A stretch of DNA of 64,000 bases. Source: Desulfobacteraceae bacterium. Its GTDB lineage: Bacteria > Desulfobacterota > Desulfobacteria > Desulfobacterales > Desulfobacteraceae. The translations under genes were made by a program, and so were the position numbers. The stretch spans positions 43,670 through 107,669 of the forward strand of contig JADGEQ010000022.1 of the NCBI GenBank assembly GCA_016744295.1. The letters run 5' to 3'. The notes under the pieces are model-generated. The model had not been told where the DNA came from. It saw nothing but the letters and a program-made list of their open reading frames with translations, and made no database searches. Within the stretch, counting starts at the first letter, position 1, and each line of letters begins with the position of its first letter. This document shows, in pieces, positions 1 through 7,837 of this stretch.

Positions 1-700
1 TTAATATTTTTTTGCTCGTTTGGGTTTTAACGACCCCGGTAATATTTCCCAAGGACCCCATTTTTTCCCTGGCTGCATGGGCACACAATAATCCCAATTT
101 TCCGTTTGCACCCATGATCAGAACATTGTCATTGGGGCGTGCCAGTTTCCAGGTCTGTCTGGGAGCACCTGCCTCATCCATCACGGATATTAAAAGCTCA
201 AGGGAATATTTTTTCGATTGAAGGTTGGGATCCACTTTTACCAGGGGCATATGATCAAACACAATGGCTTTGCCCTGGAGGGTGAGTTGACCGGAAAAAA
301 TGTCCATATCCTGTATGGCATCGATCCTCAGTGGGGTCAGGGACAAGGAGGCCAGGGTAATTATCATGTCTCCCGGACGCAATCCAAAGGGATTGGGATA
401 GTTGTTGCCGATTTTCTCCACCCGGCCATAGAGAATGCCTCCCGTTCCGGTGACGGGATTTTGAAGTTTTCCCCTTGACCGTACGATTTCAAGAATTCGA
501 TTTTTAATGTCAAGGGGATTGCCGTTGACAGCATTGTGGATCTGGCTGAAACTGGTGGAGTTGATATTGATGATCTGGACATCCACCAGCATTTCATTGT
601 CATACACACACATGGTATTATCCAGTTTCCAGGCAGGTTGGGGAAATGAATTGGCCGGTTCCAACACCCGATGGCAACCAAATTGAAATAAATCAGACAT
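1..700 (-). CDS. L-erythro-3,5-diaminohexanoate dehydrogenase-like paralogue (partial, runs off left edge)
   Basis: The first 233 residues of a protein closely parallel to the kdd product encoded at 5268-6296. Both share the N-terminal HRV-x-P start, the blocks NPVTGTGGIL and LASLSLTPLR, and the segment EAGAP before a Rossmann-type glycine region (IMGANGKLGLL). The family oxidises 3,5-diaminohexanoate to 3-keto-5-aminohexanoate with NAD(P)+ in lysine fermentation and is about 340 residues long, so roughly the last third lies outside the window. The start at 700 gives an MSDL N-terminus matching MSDI of the paralogue. It is the last gene seen of the minus-strand operon but is set apart from kce by 200 bp holding a hairpin and a tandem repeat. 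It is more diverged than the other copy, so a different substrate is possible. That it belongs to the family is clear; its exact reaction is inferred. Confidence 0.82.
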   Translation of the reverse strand, partial: MSDLFQFGCHRVLEPANSFPQPAWKLDNTMCVYDNEMLVDVQIININSTSFSQIHNAVNGNPLDIKNRILEIVRSRGKLQNPVTGTGGILYGRVEKIGNNYPNPFGLRPGDMIITLASLSLTPLRIDAIQDMDIFSGQLTLQGKAIVFDHMPLVKVDPNLQSKKYSLELLISVMDEAGAPRQTWKLARPNDNVLIMGANGKLGLLCAHAAREKMGSLGNITGVVKTQTSKKIL

Positions 701-722
701 GGGCCTCCCTGCACAAAATAAT

Positions 723-747
723 AAAAACCAGGTAAGACCTGGTTTTT
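723..747. terminator. Perfect hairpin between kce and the kdd-like gene
   Basis: An 11-bp perfect inverted repeat (AAAAACCAGGT, then 3-nt loop AAG, then its complement) ends in a T run on either strand, so it can act in both directions. It sits 22 bp before the start of the kdd-like gene at 700 and downstream of kce on the same strand. It would therefore terminate or attenuate read-through from the upstream operon. Confidence 0.6.
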
Positions 748-808
748 AATGGATACAGATCATAAGAGGTGCAAGGTTAGTAAAATTGGATTTTCATGTC
801 AAGGAGAA

Positions 809-863
809 AGGCCAATGAAAGGCCAATGAAAGGCCAATGACAGGCCAATGACAGGCCAATGAC
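809..863. repeat. Five tandem 11-bp repeats (AGGCCAATGA + A/C)
   Basis: Five head-to-tail copies of AGGCCAATGA, each followed by A (first two) or C (last three), lie in the gap between kce and the kdd-like gene. Copy number is of the kind that changes by slippage. The order A,A,C,C,C shows expansion of two variant units. No coding role is seen. Confidence 0.9.
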
Positions 864-900
864 AGAAAATGATGACAACGGAAAATTTGCCATGGCCACA

Positions 901-1749
901 TCAATTTTTCAGGGGAGGCAGTCCCAATATAGTTCGCGCCTCAATGGGTGAGGCAATGGGTCTGCCCAGTTCCCGGGCAATTCGGACAACTTTTTCCACC
1001 AGCTCTCCGTTGCTTTTCGCAAGGATGCCCTTTTTGATATACAAATTGTCTTCAAACCCCACCCGAACATGTCCCCCCATGAGAATCCCCAGGGCTGCCA
1101 TGGTCATCTGGAAACGTCCTATGCCGGCCACGGTCCAGGTGGCATCCAGAGGGAGACTGTGAACCATATAGGATAAATCCCTTGCCGTTGCATTGATCTG
1201 GAGTCCCATAACAAAATCAAAATGGATGGGATGCTGAATAAATCCCTGTTCGGCCATCCTGAGGGCAATATCGATCATCCCCTTGTCAAAAATTTCGATT
1301 TCGGGTTTCACCCCCCGCTGGATCATGGTCTTGCCGAATGTTTTAATGGTATTATCTGAATTGATAAACACCTCATCCCCTCCAAAATTACAACTGCCGC
1401 AATCCAGGGTAGCCATTTCCGGATGGAATAGATTTACGGCCGGTTCCGCCACTTCAGTGGTTTGGAGTCTTTCCATATCAGACATACCCAGGGCCCCCCC
1501 TGTGGAGGGTTGGATAATGATGTCGGGACAAAGGGTGCGGATGGCATCCATGCTTTTCTTAAACCGATCTTTATCCTGGGTGGGCCTGCCGTCATCTTCC
1601 CTGACATGCAAGTGAATGATACTGGCACCGGCCTGGTAGGCCAAATGTGCCTCCCTGGCAATTTCATCCAGGGTGTAGGGGATATTGGGATTTTGGCTTT
1701 TGGTTACTTCAGCTCCGCAGATGGCAGCAGTTACAATTAATTTTTCCAT
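901..1749 (-). CDS. kce: 3-keto-5-aminohexanoate cleavage enzyme (BKACE family)
   Basis: Zn-dependent enzyme of the DUF849/BKACE family. It condenses 3-keto-5-aminohexanoate with acetyl-CoA and cleaves it to 3-aminobutyryl-CoA and acetoacetate in lysine fermentation. The 282 residues match the family length. Visible active-site features are Glu14, the metal-binding pair His46 and His48 in HLHVRE, Ser82 in PSTGG, and Arg229 with Glu233-Asp234 in VRVGFEDN. These correspond to the residues I recall for the Cloacimonas Kce. Glu14, which contacts the substrate amino group in that enzyme, is kept here, which supports the amino-acid substrate. It lies 29 bp downstream of kal on the same strand, and both follow the TRAP and kdd genes. 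The substrate assignment rests on context plus these residues. Confidence 0.92.
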   Translation of the reverse strand: MEKLIVTAAICGAEVTKSQNPNIPYTLDEIAREAHLAYQAGASIIHLHVREDDGRPTQDKDRFKKSMDAIRTLCPDIIIQPSTGGALGMSDMERLQTTEVAEPAVNLFHPEMATLDCGSCNFGGDEVFINSDNTIKTFGKTMIQRGVKPEIEIFDKGMIDIALRMAEQGFIQHPIHFDFVMGLQINATARDLSYMVHSLPLDATWTVAGIGRFQMTMAALGILMGGHVRVGFEDNLYIKKGILAKSNGELVEKVVRIARELGRPIASPIEARTILGLPPLKN

Positions 1750-1778
1750 AATTCAACCCTTTATTTAGGAGTCGGAAC

Positions 1779-2177
1779 CTAGGAGGATTCAATCCTAGTT
1801 CTCTGGTTTTTTAAAGGTGTCACGCAGGTGCCGATTGCCGTGCAGACAATCACTGGAGCCGTGAGAAAATCTCCGGCGGAATCACTGATATCCTTTCTTG
1901 GGCAGATCACTTTTTTGGCTGAAAATTTCATTTTTCGGGAGGTATTCCCCAATTTAATAATCTCTCCCCGGGCTTCAATATAATCGCCTGAATAGATTGG
2001 CGCCAAAAATTGTATATCCTCATATCCGGCAAACAATCCTTCATCACCATCATGACGGATTAAAAGCTCGGTTGCCACATCCCCGAACAGATGCAGCATA
2101 TGGGCGCCGTCCACAAGTTCTCCGCCGTAATGGGCGTCTTTGGCACTCATCCTCACGCGTATCATCACTGTTTCCAT
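1779..2177 (-). CDS. kal: 3-aminobutyryl-CoA ammonia-lyase
   Basis: A 132-residue single-domain protein of the hotdog-fold type. In lysine fermentation Kal removes ammonia from 3-aminobutyryl-CoA, the product of Kce, to give crotonyl-CoA. The sequence has the characteristic start [19 protein letters not shown], then [27 protein letters not shown] and the [12 protein letters not shown] segment. The start at 2177 is chosen because AAGGAG lies about 11 nt upstream and a longer reading adds only eight residues without a better ribosome site. It lies between dctM (112 bp upstream) and kce (29 bp downstream), which fits consecutive steps of one pathway. Confidence 0.88.
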   Translation of the reverse strand: METVMIRVRMSAKDAHYGGELVDGAHMLHLFGDVATELLIRHDGDEGLFAGYEDIQFLAPIYSGDYIEARGEIIKLGNTSRKMKFSAKKVICPRKDISDSAGDFLTAPVIVCTAIGTCVTPLKNQRTRIESS

Positions 2178-2289
2178 TTTATTTCTTTCTCCTTGATTCA
2201 AGAGTATTATTTGTCAGCACAACATTCGACCCTATTGGATCCGGTTAGATCAAATTATTCACAAGCTAATTTATCCACAGACCAAATTA

Positions 2290-3603
2290 TCAATTGAAAA
2301 GAACCCGGGGCAGCCAGAGGGCGATTTCAGGAAATATCATGACAATGGCAAGGCCAATGGCCTGGATCACAATAAAAGGAATAACAGATCGATAGAGATC
2401 TCCCATGGAAATACCCGGAGGCACCACCCCTTTCATATAAAATAAATTCAACCCGTAGGGCGGGGTAATAAACGCCATTTGCATATTAATGACAAACAAG
2501 GTGCCAAACCAGATGGGGTCAAAGCCAAATGCTTTAACAATGGGCAGATACAAGGGAATGGTTAAAAACATAATGGCGGTATCATCCAAAAACATGCCCA
2601 GAAAGAAAAAAGAGAGTTGCATAAAGATCAACACCCCCCATTTTCCAAGACCCATGGATGCCAGGGCAGACTGGACAAGATCCGATGCCCCTAATCCTGT
2701 ATAAATCGCTCCGAAACAGACGGCTGCCAGTGCAATCCACATGACCATTGCCGTGACCGAAGCCGATTTGTGCAATGATTCTCGCACCATGGTCCAGGTT
2801 AATTTTCTTCGGGTTGCCGCAGCAATAAGGGCACCAATGGCACCGATCACCGATGCTTCTATGATGGTGGTAATACCGAAGATCACGCACCCGATAACGC
2901 TGAAAATTATCAGGGCCGGTAGAATCAGAGCACCCAGGCACCTGAATTTTTCCCCCAGGCTGACCCGTTCCTCAACGGGCAGGGCCGGGGCCAGTTCCGG
3001 TTGCAGATAGGCCCGCACCAGAATATAAATAATATACATGCTGGCAAGCAAGAGACCGGGAAGGAGGCCAGACGCAAATAGTTTTGCCGCCGATTCCCTT
3101 GCCACAAAGGCATAGACAAGAAAAGGAATGCTGGGGGGGATCAACAACCCCAGGGCTCCGCCGGCCTGTATGGTTCCGGTGGCCAAATGTTTTGAATAAT
3201 TTCGTTTGAGCATGGCCGGCAGGGCAATAAGCCCCATGGTGACGGTGGCAGCGCCGCTGATACCCACCATGGAGGCAATGATGGCACAAACGATGACAGT
3301 TCCGGCTCCCAACCCTCCCCGAAGTCCGCCTGCCCATTTATAAATGGCTTCAAACATTTCATCTGCAATTCCGGATTTTTGTAAAATCAGTCCCATGAAA
3401 ATAAACAGGGGAATTGCCGATAAAATAAAGACGTTCATGAGTCCGTAGGTGGGATAAATCATCATGGATAATCCACCGGCACCCCAGAGAAAAAAGGAAA
3501 ATATAATGCCGATGGAGCCGATGACAAATACAACAGGAAGGCCGGTGGCCAGCATCAAAAGTAACAACGCAAACATCAGAACGGTGATCAAACCCATACT
3601 CAT
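2290..3603 (-). CDS. dctM: TRAP transporter large membrane subunit
   Basis: A 437-residue, almost wholly hydrophobic protein of the DctM type with about twelve membrane segments. It is the sodium-coupled channel subunit of a tripartite ATP-independent periplasmic transporter. Family blocks include GMFLDDTAIMFLTIPLYLPI and INMQMAFITPPYGLNLFYMKG near the C-terminus and the GGLGAGTVIVCAIIASMVGISGAA-type stretch in the first third. It begins 3 bp after dctQ with GAGG before the ATG. Its place among kdd, kal and kce suggests the transported solute feeds this pathway (for instance a diamino or beta-amino acid). That is inference only. Confidence 0.93.
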   Translation of the reverse strand: MSMGLITVLMFALLLLMLATGLPVVFVIGSIGIIFSFFLWGAGGLSMMIYPTYGLMNVFILSAIPLFIFMGLILQKSGIADEMFEAIYKWAGGLRGGLGAGTVIVCAIIASMVGISGAATVTMGLIALPAMLKRNYSKHLATGTIQAGGALGLLIPPSIPFLVYAFVARESAAKLFASGLLPGLLLASMYIIYILVRAYLQPELAPALPVEERVSLGEKFRCLGALILPALIIFSVIGCVIFGITTIIEASVIGAIGALIAAATRRKLTWTMVRESLHKSASVTAMVMWIALAAVCFGAIYTGLGASDLVQSALASMGLGKWGVLIFMQLSFFFLGMFLDDTAIMFLTIPLYLPIVKAFGFDPIWFGTLFVINMQMAFITPPYGLNLFYMKGVVPPGISMGDLYRSVIPFIVIQAIGLAIVMIFPEIALWLPRVLFN

Positions 3604-3606
3604 AAT

Positions 3607-4131
3607 TTATTCCTCTCCATGGTCCAGGTGTTTCCCGGACAGGGCAAAGTAACTATCTTTGATAAAATTGCTGAATGCCTGGGCAAATAATAAAAAACAG
3701 CCAAAGGGAAGCATGAACTTGTAGGGATAAATGGGGGGCCCCCATACACTTGTGGAATGTTCAAGTTTTTGAATGGAAGGGGAGGCAAATTCCCACCCCT
3801 TCCATATTAATATGATGCAAAAAAGCGCTGTAAAACCAAAGGTCACAGAATTCACCCAGGCCCTGTTCCGGGGGGACAGTTTTTCAATAAATATATCCAT
3901 GCCCACATGTTCACGGTCTTTGAGGGTCATTGCCCCGGCCAGAAGAAAATAGCATCCAAAGGTCATTTGGCCGAATTCATAGGCCCAGGTGGTGGGATTA
4001 TTAAAAAAATACCGACAGACAATTTCAATGGATGAGGTGACCAATAATATCAGCATGGTATAGCTGGTTAAATGGCCGATATTAACCGACACTGAATCTA
4101 TGGTTCTGACAAGCAGCCTTAATCCGTTCAT
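3607..4131 (-). CDS. dctQ: TRAP transporter small membrane subunit
   Basis: A 174-residue protein with four predicted membrane helices, the usual DctQ form. The motif GAMTLKDREHVGMDIFIEKLSP in the second helical hairpin, with the invariant His-Val, and the tail GCFLLFAQAFSNFI are typical. It anchors the DctM channel and interacts with the substrate-loaded binding protein. It is flanked tightly by dctP (34 bp) and dctM (3 bp), so the three should be translated from one mRNA. Confidence 0.92.
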   Translation of the reverse strand: MNGLRLLVRTIDSVSVNIGHLTSYTMLILLVTSSIEIVCRYFFNNPTTWAYEFGQMTFGCYFLLAGAMTLKDREHVGMDIFIEKLSPRNRAWVNSVTFGFTALFCIILIWKGWEFASPSIQKLEHSTSVWGPPIYPYKFMLPFGCFLLFAQAFSNFIKDSYFALSGKHLDHGEE

Positions 4132-4165
4132 AACGCCCTTTCAACAATATGCTTAGTGGTTAATC

Positions 4166-5197
4166 CTATTTTAGGTAGCCAACTTCTTTCATGTAGTCTT
4201 CCATCATTTCAACCGCTTTTTTTGCATGGGGACCCTGCTTTGACACATCCTTATAAAATTCCCTGGCTTTTTCAGCCATGGCATCCACAAGGGCCTTGTC
4301 CATTTCAACAACTTTGAGGCCGTTTTTCTCCATCATGGATCTTCTTTTGGCAAACTCAAGATTCCAATTAACCGTTTGGAGATAAAGGTTTTCCACCTGG
4401 GTGGCCATCTCTAAAATGGTCTGGAGATCCTTGGGCAGGGAGTTGAATTTCTTAAGACTCATGATCAGGTTCTGGTTGGCCGGGTTAAAACTTGGGGTCA
4501 TATAATAGGGGGCCACTTCCTGAAAGGACATGGACTCGGCTGCAACAGATCCGCCATAGACAACACCGTCCAACTGACCCGAAGAGATCATGAGATAAAC
4601 TTCACCGGCAGGAAAATATTGGGCCGATACTCCCAGTTTTCCCAGAACTTTTCCAATATTGGGAACTGCTCTTAATTTAAGTTTTTTTAAGTCGTTCACT
4701 GTCCTGACCGGTTCCTTGGCCATGAGATAGGCAAAATCAACCATCTGGGGTCCCAGGTAATAGACATTATGCTCTGCATAGGCTTCCCGGCACAGTTCCA
4801 GATACCCCCGCTGGTAATAAAAGGTATTTACATCGGTGATGGTTCGCAGGGCAAAGGGCAGCACCCCTTCGGTGGCGGCAAGGGGAATGGCGTTGGACCA
4901 ATATCCGCCGGCTCCCCCGGCAATGTCAATGGTACCTGTGGAACAGGCCTGCATCATCTGGTCGTCGGGAACCAGCTGGCCACCGGAAAAAGGTTGAATG
5001 ATCAGCCTGCCGTCACTGGCATCCTTACAAAAATCAACAAAGGGTTTATACTGCCACATCATGTCCGGGCCGAAGAGAACCTGCATTCTGAGCTTGTAAA
5101 CTTTCTTCTTCTCTGCCATGGATGGGGTTGTAAAAATTAATGCCATGCCAAAAATACACACCAGGGGTAGGAAAAAAAATCTAAATCTTTTCATCAT
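4166..5197 (-). CDS. dctP: TRAP transporter substrate-binding protein
   Basis: Periplasmic solute receptor of a TRAP system. The N-terminus has two or three basic residues, a hydrophobic core and a cleavage site after SMA, giving a signal peptide of about 28 residues. The Arg in the LKLRAVPN segment corresponds to the family's carboxylate-binding arginine. This indicates a carboxylate or amino-acid ligand. The ATG pair at 5197/5194 is chosen because AGGAG lies 4 and 7 nt upstream; a longer reading from 5218 would add seven residues. It is the first transporter gene of the operon, 70 bp after kdd. Ligand unknown. Confidence 0.92.
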   Translation of the reverse strand: MMKRFRFFFLPLVCIFGMALIFTTPSMAEKKKVYKLRMQVLFGPDMMWQYKPFVDFCKDASDGRLIIQPFSGGQLVPDDQMMQACSTGTIDIAGGAGGYWSNAIPLAATEGVLPFALRTITDVNTFYYQRGYLELCREAYAEHNVYYLGPQMVDFAYLMAKEPVRTVNDLKKLKLRAVPNIGKVLGKLGVSAQYFPAGEVYLMISSGQLDGVVYGGSVAAESMSFQEVAPYYMTPSFNPANQNLIMSLKKFNSLPKDLQTILEMATQVENLYLQTVNWNLEFAKRRSMMEKNGLKVVEMDKALVDAMAEKAREFYKDVSKQGPHAKKAVEMMEDYMKEVGYLK

Positions 5198-5267
5198 CGG
5201 TCTCCTGTGTAAAAACAATTAAGGTTTAAAAGCCTGGCAAAAATACCTTGCTTGAAGGCATATCTGC

Positions 5268-6296
5268 CTATGTCGAAAATTTGTCTTCAAAAAACTGTCT
5301 GAGTTTGGGATGCTCCCGGATAATCTGAAATGTGATGTCTGTGTGACCTGGATAATATCCGTTGCCAATGAGCATCCGGGTATGTTTTTTGACGCCCTCG
5401 GCCCCCAAAGAGGCTTTGGCAAAATTGGTGCTCATGCTGAAATAATAAACCAGCCCCTCATCTTTTGTCAGCAGCACAGTGGTCACTTCGGTATCCGGAA
5501 CATTGACACAGTTTACGGTGAAATCTGCCAAATTTTCTCCCATGACCTCTTGAAAGCGACCCAGGGTTTCCAATGGATTTTGTGCATCTGCCTGGATGAC
5601 CCTGTGGGCAAGACCCAGACCCCGGATTGCATCACATTGGGTTTTGGAATATTCGATGCAGACAACCTGACCATTGGGAAAAACCCGGTTCCGGGCTTCC
5701 TGAAGGCACAACAGTCCTGCCTTGCCCCCACCCAGGACCACAACAATATCTCCGGGCTTTGCATTGATACGGACCTGGGCCGGTGCGCCGGCCACGTCAA
5801 GGGCTGCCATGGCCAGTTTTTCAGGAATATCCGACGGCAGTTTTGCGTAGATGCCACTTTCAAACAATATGGCGGTTCCCTGGACGCTTATCTGATGGGT
5901 GTCCATATCAATATCTGTAATTTTAGAGAGTTTTAACGGGGTAAGAGACAAGGATACCAGGGTTGCAATTTTATCTCCCGGCTTTAGATTCCGGTCCACC
6001 AGATTCCCGCCGATCTGTTTTACGGTTCCGATCAAAATACCCCCGGATTTTGTGACGGGATCTTGAAATTTACCCTGGTCTTTAACCAAGATCATCACCG
6101 CTTTCTTTATACCCTCAATCTCCTCATTACATTGTTTGCGAATTTGGTTGAAAGCAGTAGAAGTGGGCTGCAGGGCAATGACATCTATCAGAATTTCGCT
6201 TGGAAATATAATTGGATCCGGATCAATGCGGGTGGCTGCCTGGGGCAAAGCGCCCTTTGGATCAATAACCCTGTGACCGCCATAGATGTCACTCAT
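5268..6296 (-). CDS. kdd: L-erythro-3,5-diaminohexanoate dehydrogenase
   Basis: A 342-residue enzyme of the MDR-like Kdd family that converts 3,5-diaminohexanoate to 3-keto-5-aminohexanoate, the substrate of Kce. Family marks are GGHRVIDPKG at the N-terminus, LVSLSLTPLK, FESGIYAKLP, the AALDVAGAPAQ block, and a nucleotide-binding loop VVLGGGKAGLL. Near the end come NCVNVPDTE and TKDEGLVYYFSM. The start at 6296 follows AAGGAG by 6 nt; an in-frame ATG two codons earlier is less well placed. It is the first gene of the minus-strand operon, with a candidate sigma-54 promoter about 50 bp upstream. A diverged second copy ends the operon. Confidence 0.93.
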   Translation of the reverse strand: MSDIYGGHRVIDPKGALPQAATRIDPDPIIFPSEILIDVIALQPTSTAFNQIRKQCNEEIEGIKKAVMILVKDQGKFQDPVTKSGGILIGTVKQIGGNLVDRNLKPGDKIATLVSLSLTPLKLSKITDIDMDTHQISVQGTAILFESGIYAKLPSDIPEKLAMAALDVAGAPAQVRINAKPGDIVVVLGGGKAGLLCLQEARNRVFPNGQVVCIEYSKTQCDAIRGLGLAHRVIQADAQNPLETLGRFQEVMGENLADFTVNCVNVPDTEVTTVLLTKDEGLVYYFSMSTNFAKASLGAEGVKKHTRMLIGNGYYPGHTDITFQIIREHPKLRQFFEDKFST

Positions 6297-6345
6297 TTGC
6301 ATCTCCTTAAAAGAGTTAAGATTTCCTTAGACCAATCCACTGAAT

Positions 6346-6361
6346 TGCATTTACTATGCCA
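6346..6361 (-). promoter_or_regulatory. Candidate sigma-54 (-24/-12) promoter of the kdd operon
   Basis: Read on the minus strand the site is TGGCAT, five bases, ATGCA, against the consensus TGGCAC-N5-TTGCA. The essential GG and GC are present at the exact spacing. It lies about 50 bp before the kdd start, a usual distance. Two positions differ from consensus, so this is a reasonable but unproven call. Confidence 0.5.
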
Positions 6362-6478
6362 ATAACTTTTATCAGATATATCTTGGAGATATGCTAAATT
6401 ATTTCTTTTAAAATCAGATGGTTATTGCTATGGCTAAGAAAAAACTATTGAAAAAACATCATGGTTTATGAGTCAGAA

Positions 6479-6505
6479 TCGGTTCAAAGGCTGAATTCGA
6501 ACCGA
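6479..6505. promoter_or_regulatory. Inverted repeat upstream of the sigma-54 site (possible activator site)
   Basis: TCGGTTC and GAACCGA are perfect complements separated by 13 bp. The centre lies roughly 130 bp upstream of the candidate -24 element, the range where enhancer-binding proteins act on sigma-54 promoters. It could equally serve the divergent DUF4402 genes, which start at 6754. No activator gene is adjacent in the window. Confidence 0.4.
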
Positions 6506-6753
6506 ATTTGATTCATTTTGGACCCGGAAACCGGTTGTGTAAAATATCCAAAAAAAGGAAGTGATGGATTATGAATACGTTTATTTATAGCATGCAAGGA
6601 TAAATCCACATGGACATGGCGGAAAATCAATTCCCAATTAAAGTTTGGCTTTCCCCCTGTCGAAAAAGATTTTTATGCACCTGTATTTTAGGTGGACTAG
6701 GACGGTTGAATCAGGGTATAAAAGGATGTATTGAAAATGAGAAAGGAAAAAAA

Positions 6754-7314
6754 ATGAGCTATAAACCTACACGTTATCTTCTTGCGGCAATTGTCTCTTT
6801 CTGGGTCGGAATGGCTGGAATCGCCCAGGCCGTCACTATTAATGCCAGCGCCACGATTTCGACAGCCACTCTTACCATAAACGCGGTGACCGATCTGGAC
6901 TTTGGTACCATTGTTGTTACAGGCATTTCCGAAATTCTCATTGATGCCTCCGCTGCCGTGGCGCCTGTTGCCTCCACGGTTAATTTGGGAACGGCCTCTA
7001 TTACCGTTGCCGGAACAAGCGGGCTGGTCCAGGTGACAAGTCCTGTGGATGCCACTGTAGACATCACCTATTCAGTGGTCGGTGATAGTGGCGGTACAGA
7101 TGTACTTGACGATAGTGCCGGCACACCAAACACCATGGGCTTTACTGCGGCAAACATGCGGGCCTATTCAACCGGCGGGGGAACCATCCCCGGAACCCTG
7201 GCCCTGACCGCCAATACACCAGCAGATGTTCATGTTGGTGGCCTCCTCCAAATCGGAGCCAGTCAGACGCCAGGAACCTATGGTGGCGTTATTACCGTTA
7301 ACGTAGTGTATTAA
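6754..7314 (+). CDS. DUF4402 family exported pilin-like subunit
   Basis: A 186-residue secreted protein. Its signal peptide runs from MSYKPTRYLL through a hydrophobic core to a cleavage site after AQA (about residue 25). The mature part is Thr, Ala, Gly and Val rich beta-strand sequence and ends in VHVGGLLQIGAS, GTYGGVITVNVVY, the hallmark C-terminus of DUF4402 proteins, which resemble fimbrial subunits. The start at 6754 follows AAAGGA. A longer in-frame reading from 6610 has two cysteines and no signal peptide and is unlikely. It is followed by a second DUF4402 gene and a PapD-like chaperone, so it is probably the main subunit of a surface fibre. The family is firm; the polymer role is inferred. 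Confidence 0.83.
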   Translation: MSYKPTRYLLAAIVSFWVGMAGIAQAVTINASATISTATLTINAVTDLDFGTIVVTGISEILIDASAAVAPVASTVNLGTASITVAGTSGLVQVTSPVDATVDITYSVVGDSGGTDVLDDSAGTPNTMGFTAANMRAYSTGGGTIPGTLALTANTPADVHVGGLLQIGASQTPGTYGGVITVNVVY

Positions 7315-7330
7315 GGTAGTTAGGCGGATA

Positions 7331-7816
7331 ATGGCCGGGAAAAAGGGATTCCAATATGTTTTTTGCCTGGCCGCAGCCTTTGTTTTTGCTTGGCCCACAC
7401 TTGTGAGTGCCGGGAATGTATCATCTGTGGTGCCCATGTCCTTTGGCAATATCGTCAATCCCCCTTCAGGAGATCTAATTGAAATTAATGCATCTGCAGG
7501 CGTTGCTCTGCCCAGGGTCTATGGGTCGGGAGCTTCCTTTATAAACGGAGGGAACAGCGGATTAATTAGGGTGTTCTCAGACACCCCCGGTGAAACCATC
7601 ACCCTGATATATCCGGCCAGCGTGGGTGTAAACGGGGGAGGCGCCACCCATACCATTGAGCAGTTTGCCCTACGATCCACAGCCAGCCCGGTGATCAGCA
7701 ACGGTGTGGGCTTCTTGGATTTTCACATTGGCGGATTGCTTCATATCAAAAGTGGCCAGCCTGATAGCAGCTATAATTTTGATATCACTATTACAGTCCA
7801 GTTTGATAATCCATGA
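7331..7816 (+). CDS. Second DUF4402 family exported subunit
   Basis: A 161-residue protein with a signal peptide (MAGKKGFQYVFCLAAAFVFAW, cleavage after VSA). Its beta-rich mature domain includes MSFGNIVNPPSGDLIEI near the start and FHIGGLLHIKSGQPDSS near the end, like the DUF4402 gene 16 bp upstream. The two differ greatly in sequence, so one may be the main shaft and the other a tip or adaptor subunit. The chaperone gene follows after 21 bp, consistent with one operon. Confidence 0.78.
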   Translation: MAGKKGFQYVFCLAAAFVFAWPTLVSAGNVSSVVPMSFGNIVNPPSGDLIEINASAGVALPRVYGSGASFINGGNSGLIRVFSDTPGETITLIYPASVGVNGGGATHTIEQFALRSTASPVISNGVGFLDFHIGGLLHIKSGQPDSSYNFDITITVQFDNP

Positions 7817-7837
7817 TCATAAGGAGTCGGTGTTGCC

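Noticed and set aside
364..714. 116-residue open frame on the minus strand
   Set aside because: It overlaps the real kdd-like gene in another frame; the gene in the correct frame starts at 700 and shows paralogy with kdd.
809..863. Possible CRISPR array
   Set aside because: The 11-bp units are directly joined with no spacers, and no cas genes are near.
5310..5936. 208-residue open frame on the plus strand
   Set aside because: Antisense to kdd, which matches its family along the whole length.
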